A stretch of DNA of 11,971 nucleotides from an uncultured Clostridia bacterium (GTDB lineage Bacteria; Bacillota; Clostridia; Oscillospirales; Oscillospiraceae): assembly GCA_937907975.1 (NCBI GenBank), contig CALEQS010000201.1:1-11971 (forward strand), read 5' to 3'. Position numbers and translations under genes: made by a program. Below are positions 1 to 6,040 of the stretch, in pieces; the first letter of the stretch is position 1; the number at the start of each line of letters is the position of its first letter. The notes under the pieces were generated by a model, which worked only from the letters and a program-made list of their open reading frames with translations, was not told the origin of the DNA and did not search any database.

Positions 1-1
1 C

Positions 2-904
2 ACCGCCGCCGACCAGGCATTCCGCATTTACCGCATCACGAAGCCATTGAACGGCATCGTCACCATCTACGGTCAGCACATCTCCTATGACCTTGCCAAT
101 GTGCCGGTGCTGCCGTTTTCGACCGAAAGCCGCTCACCGCAGCTCATTCTCTCGCAGCTCCTTGCCGGAGATGCACGTTTCACCGGCTGGACGGACTACT
201 CGGATGCAAAGGCGTTTTCCGTCACGCAGCCGAAAAGCGTCCGTGCCTGTCTCGGCGGTACGGAAGGCGCTATGCTTTCCAAATGGCACGGCGAGTTTGA
301 GTGGGACAATTTCACGGTGAAGTTACATTCGCACCGTGGGCAGAAAACCGGCGTGGTCATTGAATACGGCAAGAACCTCACCGCTCTGGAGCAGGACGAG
401 GACAACAGCGGCGTATATACCGCACTGCTCCCGTATGCCGTGTACACCCCGGAAGGTGCGGACACCGAAACTGTAGTCACGCTGCCGGAGGTGACGCTCC
501 CCATTGTGACATCGGAGATCGTCCGGGCAAAAACGCTCATCATGGATTTCTCCGACCAGTTTGATGGAGTTGTGACCGAAGAAGCCCTCAGAGCCAAAGC
601 CAACAGCTACATCAAAGCCAATCCGCTGGGAGCGACCATCCCCACGGTGAAGGTGTCCTTTGAACCGCTCTGGAAACAGCCGGAGTATTCGGCACTGCTG
701 GAGCGGGTCAACCTCTGCGATACCGTCACCATCCGGCATTCGCTGCTCGGTGTCAGCGTGTCGGCTATGGTCATTGAAACCGTGTACGATACCCTCGCCG
801 AGCGGTACGAGAGCATTTCTCTTGGTCAGAGCAAGCGTTATCCGTTATCTCATTCTGTGTGGTATAATTCCTTGGAGGAGGCTGAGCGCCATGACAAAAA
901 ATGA
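2..904 (+). pseudogene. Phage tail protein (minor structural protein type), truncated at both ends
   Basis: The frame is open from the left edge, so the apparent TTG start at 47 is not a real start. The early motif AFRIYRITKPLNG followed by YGQHISYDL, and the later blocks around SVRACLGG, WHGEFEWDNF and ERYESISLGQ, are typical of the N-terminal half of the 'phage minor structural protein' / prophage tail-endopeptidase family, part of the tail tip of siphovirus-like prophages. Family members normally continue for hundreds of residues after the SISLGQ-like motif. Here the homology stops at about base 835. The last roughly 23 codons read through the promoter and Shine-Dalgarno region of the next gene before a chance TGA at 902-904. 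I therefore read it as a truncated prophage remnant. No other phage gene is visible in the window. The family is assigned from recalled motifs, without a search. Confidence 0.8.
860..868 (+). promoter_or_regulatory. Extended -10 promoter of the PNPOx/ferredoxin gene
   Basis: A perfect TATAAT lies at 863-868 with the TGn extension at 860-862. No good -35 hexamer is seen 16-19 bp upstream (TTATCC at 838-843 is the best, and weak). An extended -10 promoter can work without a strong -35. It lies inside the out-of-place 3' tail of the phage gene, about 23 bp before the ATG at 891, with the Shine-Dalgarno GGAGGAG at 874-880. It therefore belongs to the downstream operon and shows that the upstream phage frame is foreign to it. 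Confidence 0.6.
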
Positions 905-1499
905 TTATCTGAAATTGCTGGTAGAGGACATTCATTCTACCACTGTTGCCACTATTGGCGCAGATGGACATCCCCAGACCAGAGCCATCGACATGATGCT
1001 TTGGGATGAGCAGGGCGTGTACTTTCTGACGGCCAAGGGTAAGGCATTCTACACCCAGCTTATGGAGCAGAGATACATCGCTCTGCCCGCCACCAAAGAC
1101 AAGCTCGCCATCTCTCTGCGGGGCAGGGTCAAAAATATCGGCAGCGAAAAGCTGGACGAGATCTTTGAGAAAAATGTCTATATGCAGTCCATTTATCCCG
1201 GAGATACCCGCAGTGCGCTGGAAGTGTTCTGCCTGTATGAGGCAGAGGGCGAATACTTTGACATCAGCGACCCGTCACATATTGTCCGGGACAGCATCAC
1301 CATCGGAAAAACGGTGCGGGAAGGGCCGGGCTACTATGTGGGCAAAGGCTGTACTGGCTGTAAGCTGTGCTATTCCGTCTGTCCACAGAAGTGCATCGCC
1401 ATCACGAAAAAGCCGGTAGTGATCGATCAGCACCACTGCCTGCACTGCGGCAGGTGTGTGGAAGCTTGTCCTGAACAGGTTATTGAAAAGAGGTTTTGA
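891..1499 (+). CDS. Pyridoxamine-phosphate-oxidase-fold flavin protein fused to a 2x[4Fe-4S] ferredoxin domain
   Basis: This 202-residue protein has two parts. Residues 1 to about 145 resemble the split-barrel FMN-binding PNPOx-like fold (VATIGADGHPQTRAIDMM, then a YFLTAKGKAFY strand-loop). The C-terminus carries two ferredoxin clusters: C154/C157/C160/C164 in CTGCKLCYSVCP and C183/C186/C189/C193 in CLHCGRCVEACP. Such proteins are probable cytoplasmic electron carriers or flavin reductases in anaerobes. The true substrate is not known and it is not expected to make pyridoxal phosphate. ATG 891 is chosen because GGAGGAG sits 10 bases upstream. In-frame sequence further upstream (from about 660) is only a shadow of the phage gene. 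The stop is 2 nt from the macrodomain start at 1502, so the three genes 891-3103 appear co-transcribed. The domain assignment is confident, the role inferred. Confidence 0.85.
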   Translation: MTKNDYLKLLVEDIHSTTVATIGADGHPQTRAIDMMLWDEQGVYFLTAKGKAFYTQLMEQRYIALPATKDKLAISLRGRVKNIGSEKLDEIFEKNVYMQSIYPGDTRSALEVFCLYEAEGEYFDISDPSHIVRDSITIGKTVREGPGYYVGKGCTGCKLCYSVCPQKCIAITKKPVVIDQHHCLHCGRCVEACPEQVIEKRF

Positions 1500-1501
1500 C
1501 C

Positions 1502-2310
1502 ATGAATCAGGCGGAGCAGCGGCTGTTTTTGATCCAGTCGCTTTTAAAAGAGCGGCCCGAATATCGGGACATGGGTATTCCAACTGACGCGGACGACCAG
1601 CGGCGGCTTCTGCGGTCGCTGATGAATGTCCGCGCACCGAAGGCCGCGGAGCCGGAGTTCCTGGCGGTGCAGGATGCTTATCTGCGTCAGGTGCTGGCGG
1701 AGAAGGGCATCACTGATTAGGCTGATTTGCAGCCTATTTGCGATGATCTATACCTCTGGCAGGGAGATATTACTCGGCTGCGGTGCGGAGCCGTCGTAAA
1801 CGCCGCCAACAGCGGTATGACCGGGTGCTATGTTCCCTGCCATGCCTGCATTGACAACTGCATCCACACTTTCGCCAGAGTCCAGCTCCGGCTGGACTGC
1901 GCTGAACTGATGGCACAGCAGGGCATGAGGAACCCACCGGACAGGCGAAGATCACAAAGGCCTACAATCTGCCCTGTGATTACGTTCTGCACACAGTCGG
2001 CCCTGTCATTGAACACTGAGTGACACCGGAGGACGAGACACTGCTGGCCTCCTGCTACCGCTCCTGTCTGGCACTGGCAGAGGAACATGGGGTGGAGAGC
2101 GTTGCATTCTGTTGCATCTCTACCGGCGTATTCCATTTTCCAAACTGGCGGGCGGCAGAGATCGCCGTGGAGACCGTGCGGCAGTATAAACAAGAAACCA
2201 AAAGCAGGATCAAGGTAATATTCAATGTTTTCAAAGATTTGGACAAAGAAATCTACGCTCAGCTTCTCGGAGTAGATCGAGCGGCTGAGGGCAGCGCTAG
2301 CGGACGCTGA
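1502..2310 (+). pseudogene. Zinc-type macrodomain protein-ADP-ribose hydrolase, broken by two stops and a frameshift
   Basis: Read across three lesions, this is the SirTM-linked zinc macrodomain ADP-ribosylhydrolase, which removes mono-ADP-ribose from proteins modified by the neighbouring SirTM. The N-terminal helical extension (QRLFLIQSLLKERPEY, RRLLRSLMNVRAP) lies at 1502-1717. An in-frame TAG at 1718-1720 interrupts it, and the same frame continues with DDLYLWQGDIT, the ADP-ribose-binding VVNAANSGMTGCYVPCHACID motif region and HTFARVQLR. A one-base deletion near 1920-1923 shifts the frame. The correct frame afterwards gives EEPTGQAKITKAYNLP, YVLHTVGPVIEH, a TGA at 2017-2019, and then TPEDETLLASCYRSC, VAFCCISTGVFHFPN and VIFNVFKDLDKEIYAQLL, close to the expected end near 2275. 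The last frame runs on to a TGA at 2308-2310. ATG 1502 is preceded by AGAGG. FARVQ, where I would expect FAGVQ, may be a further decay change. Reinitiated fragments are conceivable, but an intact hydrolase is not encoded. Confidence 0.85.
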
Positions 2311-2317
2311 TGCTATC

Positions 2318-3103
2318 GTGATCGGCGCAGGCTCCGGCCTGTCCACCTCGGCGGGCTTCACCTATGACGGGGAACGTTTTGAACGCTATTTTGCCGATTT
2401 CAAGGCGAAGTATCACTTCCGGGATATGTACTCCGGCGGGTTCTATCCGTTCGCAGAGCCGGAAGAGTACTGGGCCTATTGGAGCCGCTATATTTATATC
2501 AACCGCTATCAGGACGCGCCGAAGCCGGTCTATGACACCCTTCTGAAGCGGGTAGACGGGAAAGACTATTTTGTGCTCACCACCAACGTGGATCACTGTT
2601 TTCAGAAGGCCGAGTTTGACAAGAAGAGGCTGTTCTACACCCAGGGAGATTATGGCCTGTTTCAGTGCAGTGAGCCGTGCTGTCAGGAAACATTTGATAA
2701 CGAAGCCGTGATTCGTGAAATGGTCAAGCGGCAGGAGAATATGCAAATCCCGACCGAGCTTCTGCCCACCTGTCCCCACTGCGGTAAGTCCATGACCATG
2801 AATCTCCGGTGCAATGATAAGTTCGTAGAGGACGAGGGTTGGCACGCTGCGGCGGAACGGTATTCTAATTTTCTGCGCACCCGGTCGGGGCAGAAAATAC
2901 TCTTTCTGGAGCTGGGCGTAGGCTATAATACCGCCGGGATCATCAAATATCCCTTCTGGCAGATGACTGCGGCCAATCCGCGGGCGGTATTTGCCTGCAT
3001 TAACAAAGGACAGGCCGTCTGCCCGGTGGAGATTGAGCAGCAAACTATTTGCTTGGATGTAGATATAAATGTAGTAATAGCAAGATTGCAGCAAATATGG
3101 TAA
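2318..3103 (+). CDS. Class M sirtuin (SirTM), protein ADP-ribosyltransferase; start codon doubtful
   Basis: SirTM enzymes use NAD+ to ADP-ribosylate proteins. The best-known target is the lipoylated GcvH-like carrier protein, and modification is reversed by the linked macrodomain. Visible from GTG 2318 (residue 1) are the NAD-binding GAGSGLSTSAG (3-13), LTTNVDH (88-93), FYTQGDYGLFQC (106-117), zinc cysteines C117/C121 and C152/C155, and the late LELGVGYNT (198-205) and YPFWQMT. The usual sirtuin catalytic histidine is absent. N90, D92 and Q109 have the same spacing as the residues I recall for streptococcal SirTM (N118, D120, Q137). The frame is open without a stop from 2276, encoding IERLRAALADADAI before the GTG, which is part of the expected first helix and strand. 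The likely original start at 2276-2278 now reads ATC. GTG 2318 has no Shine-Dalgarno site and would remove part of the fold. It is annotated there only as the first usable codon. The catalytic frame is otherwise full length (about 275 codons). Confidence 0.8.
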   Translation: MIGAGSGLSTSAGFTYDGERFERYFADFKAKYHFRDMYSGGFYPFAEPEEYWAYWSRYIYINRYQDAPKPVYDTLLKRVDGKDYFVLTTNVDHCFQKAEFDKKRLFYTQGDYGLFQCSEPCCQETFDNEAVIREMVKRQENMQIPTELLPTCPHCGKSMTMNLRCNDKFVEDEGWHAAAERYSNFLRTRSGQKILFLELGVGYNTAGIIKYPFWQMTAANPRAVFACINKGQAVCPVEIEQQTICLDVDINVVIARLQQIW

Positions 3104-3382
3104 AGTGTGGAGGAGTCAATTTAACCTATGAGCTGCCCGGCCCATCCATTTCTACGGTCTACATTTGTGATCTCGACAACATAGAAATCGTTTGGAAGAA
3201 CAAGGACTTCTTCGATACATCAGGCAGTGAGAAAAGACAAGGATGTATTATTTGACGGTCAGCACAATGCGTGAAATATGCAACAAAATAGGATTTTTTC
3301 CGACCGCCGATCAAAGTGATTTTTGAATGCACTTCCATGAGCCCCCGGTTTTTAGTAGAAGCGAGAAATTTGCAAATTGCCC
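3104..3382. other. Unassigned, AT-richer intergenic stretch with short open frames
   Basis: About 280 bases between the sirtuin and the MATE promoter hold no gene I can support. A frame from ATG 3097 to 3255 could give 52 residues including LTYELPGPSISTVYICDLDN. It overlaps the sirtuin end, lacks a Shine-Dalgarno site and matches nothing I recognise. A second frame at about 3243-3326 reads YYLTVSTMREICNKIGFF before a stop. These may be remnants of one decayed gene, but I cannot name it. No convincing terminator is seen after the sirtuin. Confidence 0.4.
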
Positions 3383-3413
3383 TTGACTCTATATTTGTTG
3401 TAGACTTTATAAT
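3383..3413 (+). promoter_or_regulatory. Promoter with 19-bp spacer and internal dyad (MerR-type operator) for the MATE gene
   Basis: TTGACT at 3383-3388 and TATAAT at 3408-3413 are separated by 19 bp. Within the spacer an inverted repeat pairs TCTATA (3388-3393) with TGTAGA (3399-3404), matching at five of six positions. An overlong spacer holding a dyad is the hallmark of promoters activated by MerR-family regulators, which underwind the DNA to align the two hexamers. MATE drug-efflux genes are frequent targets of such regulators. No MerR-family gene is visible in this window. Assignment to the family is inferred from geometry only. Confidence 0.55.
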
Positions 3414-3446
3414 ATGGGGAGTTCAGCAAAGAAAGGTCAAATGCTC

Positions 3447-3986
3447 ATGGAAAGTAATCTCACAACCAGCAGCGTATTCAAAAATGTAATTCTGTTCTCG
3501 CTACCGTACTTGCTCTCGTATTTCTTGCAGACCCTTTACGGTATGGCTGACCTGTTCATCAGCGGTCAATTTGAGGGCGTCGCCAGCACAACTGCTGTTT
3601 CTATCGGCTCACAAGTCATGCATATGCTCACGGTGATGATCGTGGGCCTTGCAATGGGAACGACCGTTAGCATCGGGCAAGCCATCGGTATGGGTGACCG
3701 CAAACAGGCGGCAAAGGATGTGGGCAATACTGTGACGCTCTTTATGGCGGTATCTGTCACGCTGATGGTGGTTTTGCTGGTGCTGGTTCGCCCCATAGTT
3801 TCGGCAATGTCCACTCCGACAGAAGCCGTGGGCGGAACTGTGGCGTACCTGACCATCTGCTTTGTCGGCATTCCCTTTATCACGGCGTATAACATCATCA
3901 GCTCCATTTCGACCACACCTCTCACCCCTATACGGAGGGCCTGTTCAACTCCCTGCCCTCGCTGGATGAGGATGTGGAGCGGCTGA
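3447..3986 (+). pseudogene. MATE family multidrug efflux transporter, N-terminal third only
   Basis: MATE transporters export drugs and toxins using a Na+ or H+ gradient and usually have 440-460 residues and 12 membrane helices. Here about 155 residues match (MESNLTTSSVFKNVILF, LPYLLSYFLQTLYGMADLFI, VSIGQAIGMGDRKQAAKDV, YLTICFVGIPFITAYNII), covering about four membrane segments. The expected continuation into a FRGLGDS-like loop is missing. From about 3908 the DNA is the 3' part of an ABC ATPase gene in another frame, so the last roughly 25 residues to the stop at 3984-3986 are meaningless. ATG 3414 directly abuts the -10 box and cannot be in the transcript. GAAAGG (3431-3436) serves ATG 3447, or less well ATG 3441. 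The fragment cannot form a working transporter. Confidence 0.85.
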
Positions 3987-4258
3987 AGCCTATTCGCGGC
4001 CTGATGCCCGACCCGGCGGATCTGCCCAGGGGCTGCAAGTTCAACCCCCGCTGCCCCTACGCCGATGAGCACTGCCAGAGTGAGGAGCCGGAGCTGAAGG
4101 AGATCGCCCCGGGCCACCTGTGCCGCTGCCATCACTGCGACAAGGACGTGCCGCTCTACTTCCCGGATGAGGCCATCAATGAGGAGGCCTATAACAAGGG
4201 GTTCCCGGTCTCCAATCCCGGCAATGATATTCTCGGAAAGGCGGGTGACGCAAAATGA
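3908..4258 (+). pseudogene. Peptide ABC transporter ATP-binding protein (DppD/OppD type), C-terminal remnant
   Basis: The frame starting FDHTSHPYTEGLFNSLPSL corresponds to the oligopeptide/dipeptide ATPase C-terminal region. The diagnostic cysteine segment GCKFNPRCPYADEHCQ follows, then GHLCRCHHCD, ending in a long tail to the TGA at 4256-4258. The whole nucleotide-binding core (Walker A, signature, Walker B; roughly the first 210-230 residues) is missing because the MATE fragment takes its place. A GTG at 3974 gives a short open frame but has no meaning as a start. The last codons overlap the next ATG as ATGA (4255-4258), the translational coupling expected of an intact dppD-dppF pair. This side of the junction therefore preserves the original operon order. 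Confidence 0.85.
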
Positions 4259-5220
4259 GCGAAGAGCTGATCCGCGTTGAGCACCTGAAAAAGTATTTTG
4301 ACACGCCCAGAGGCAAGCTCCACGCTGTGGACAATGTGGGCTTTACGCTGGACGCCGGAAAGACGCTCGGCGTCGTGGGCGAATCCGGCTGCGGAAAGTC
4401 CACGCTGGGCCGCACAGTGCTGGGCCTGTTGCCCGCCACCGACGGCAAGATCTTCTTTGAGGGGAGAGACATCACCCGGGCCAAGGGCCGGGAGCGCCGG
4501 GAACTGCAGAAGGATATGCAGATCATCTTCCAGGACCCCTTCTCCTCGCTGAATCCCCGCTATACGGTTTTTGAGCTGATCGCCAGCCCGTTGCACACCT
4601 TCCACCTGTGTCACGGCAAGGCGGAAGTGGAGAAAAAGGTGTTTGAGCTGATGGACACCGTCGGCCTTGCCCGCCGATTTGCCTATTCCTATCCCCATGA
4701 GCTGGACGGCGGCCGCCGTCAGCGCATCGGCATTGCCCGGGCGCTGAGCGTGGATCCCAAGTTTATCGTCTGCGACGAGCCGGTGTCCGCGCTGGACGTG
4801 TCCATTCAGGCGCAGGTGCTGAACCTGCTGCAGGATCTGCAGGCGGAGAAGGGCATCAGCTACATCTTCGTTACCCACGATATGTCCGTGGTCAAGCACA
4901 TCTCCGATGACATTCTGGTCATGTATGTGGGCAGCATGGTGGAGAAGGCTCCGGCGAAAAAGCTGTTCCAGATGCCGCTGCACCCTTACACCAGGGGCCT
5001 GCTCAGCGCCATCCCCGTGCCCTCTATCCACCGGGAGAAAAAGCGCATCATCATGCAGGGCGAGCTCACCAGTCCCGTGGATCCCAAGCCGGGCTGCCGC
5101 TTTGCCAACCGCTGCCCCTACGCGAAGGAGCGCTGCCATCAGGAGCTTCCGGAGTACGAAGAGGTGCTGCCGGAGCACTTTGTGGCCTGCCACTATGTGC
5201 GCGAGATCAATAACCTGTAA
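4255..5220 (+). CDS. Peptide/oligopeptide ABC transporter ATP-binding protein (DppF/OppF type)
   Basis: This complete 321-residue ATPase energises uptake of peptides or related small solutes at the inner face of the membrane. It shows Walker A GESGCGKST (42-50), Q-loop IIFQDPFSSLNP, the signature ELDGGRRQRIGIARAL (LDGGRRQR in place of the common LSGGQRQR, a variant I associate with clostridial OppF-like proteins), Walker B FIVCDEPVSALD, the H-loop YIFVTHDMS, and the C-terminal oligopeptide-transporter motif HPYTRGLLSAIP with CRFANRCPYAKERC. The ATG overlaps the stop of the upstream DppD remnant. A normal importer needs two ATPases, two permeases and a binding protein. None of the others is intact here, so this subunit is orphaned unless partners lie elsewhere. 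The actual substrate (peptide, nickel or other) cannot be told from the ATPase. Confidence 0.93.
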   Translation: MSEELIRVEHLKKYFDTPRGKLHAVDNVGFTLDAGKTLGVVGESGCGKSTLGRTVLGLLPATDGKIFFEGRDITRAKGRERRELQKDMQIIFQDPFSSLNPRYTVFELIASPLHTFHLCHGKAEVEKKVFELMDTVGLARRFAYSYPHELDGGRRQRIGIARALSVDPKFIVCDEPVSALDVSIQAQVLNLLQDLQAEKGISYIFVTHDMSVVKHISDDILVMYVGSMVEKAPAKKLFQMPLHPYTRGLLSAIPVPSIHREKKRIIMQGELTSPVDPKPGCRFANRCPYAKERCHQELPEYEEVLPEHFVACHYVREINNL

Positions 5221-5221
5221 T

Positions 5222-6028
5222 ATGAAAAAGAGACTTTTGGCCGCCGTCACAGCGCTCCTGCTGGCGGCGGCCCTGAGTGGATCTGCGCTGGCAGCGCCGG
5301 AAGTGCAGACTGCCGTTCTGGATAAGGCACCCCGCGCAATGGGACAGGAGACGCCCTATCTCACCCAGTGCGAACTGGGCAGCGCTGTGACGGACGCTTT
5401 CCGAATCGCAGGAGACACACAGATCGCACTGGTGGAGACGGCTATGCTGGCAAATGATCTGTCTCAGGGAGAGCTGACCCGGGCGGATGTTGAGCGGGTA
5501 TTCACCGCGGACGAACCCCTTGTGCGTTCGGCGCTCGCACCGCAGCAGCTTTATGCCCTGCTGGAGCATGCCGTCGGCCAGGTTCGGGTGGATCCCAAGA
5601 CGGAGCATATTGCGCAGGACAGCCCCCGGAATGAGAACTTCTGCCAGATCTCCGGCTTTACGTTCCGGTATGACGCATCTGCTCCTGCGGGGGAACGCGT
5701 GGTCAGTGTCCGGCTGGACGACGGCGCGGAACTGGAGCGGCAGGATGGGACAAGCAGTATTTCTGTGACGGCCCCGGCGTCACTGCTGGATGGGTTTGAG
5801 GCGCAGGAACTGGACATGACGTGCGTGGATGCGCTATGGGACTATGTGGGAGCCCATACTGAACTGCCGGAGGGAGAACAGGCACGCATCACAGTGCTCG
5901 GAGCACGGGAAAACACAATCGTGGGGATGTTCCCGCGCTGGCTGCTTGTGGCCGGTATCGCCGTTCTGGCGGCACTGCTGGCAGTATGCGGACTGCGGCT
6001 GAAGCATCACAAGGAAGAATTTGATTGA
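5222..6028 (+). CDS. Secreted, membrane-anchored orphan 5'-nucleotidase C-terminal-domain protein
   Basis: 268 residues. Residues 1-24 form a Sec signal peptide (MKKR, hydrophobic core, SALA cleavage motif). Residues about 45-230 match the 5'-nucleotidase C-terminal domain (substrate-specificity domain of UshA/CD73-like enzymes): LGSAVTDAFR (52-61), then GELTRADVERVF and LAPQQLYALLEHAV, then FCQISGFTFRYD (140-151) with GERVVSVRLDDG. Residues about 238-258 form a membrane helix followed by the basic tail KHHK. The metallophosphatase domain that normally precedes this domain is absent, so phosphatase activity is not expected. A ligand-binding or surface role is an inference. ATG 5222 is one base after the ATPase stop with no clear Shine-Dalgarno site, suggesting coupled translation. 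Upstream in-frame sequence is a shadow of the ATPase gene. The next gene follows 12 bases later. Confidence 0.8.
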   Translation: MKKRLLAAVTALLLAAALSGSALAAPEVQTAVLDKAPRAMGQETPYLTQCELGSAVTDAFRIAGDTQIALVETAMLANDLSQGELTRADVERVFTADEPLVRSALAPQQLYALLEHAVGQVRVDPKTEHIAQDSPRNENFCQISGFTFRYDASAPAGERVVSVRLDDGAELERQDGTSSISVTAPASLLDGFEAQELDMTCVDALWDYVGAHTELPEGEQARITVLGARENTIVGMFPRWLLVAGIAVLAALLAVCGLRLKHHKEEFD

Positions 6029-6040
6029 GGAAAGAACAAT

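Noticed and set aside
660..890. Longer N-terminus for the PNPOx/ferredoxin gene
   Set aside because: The extension is out-of-frame phage tail sequence and includes the gene's own promoter; the Shine-Dalgarno site and homology fix ATG 891.
1718..2019. Stop-codon recoding (TAG or TGA read as an amino acid) in the macrodomain gene
   Set aside because: Both TAG and TGA interrupt the gene and a separate frameshift lies between them, while other genes in the window end normally on TGA or TAA. Pseudogenisation or sequencing error is simpler.
2297..3094. Minus-strand open frame opposite the sirtuin
   Set aside because: Antisense shadow; the plus strand encodes all sirtuin motifs.
4189..5250. Minus-strand open frame opposite the DppF-type ATPase
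   Set aside because: It is antisense to a fully motif-supported ATPase, with no recognisable domain and no Shine-Dalgarno site.
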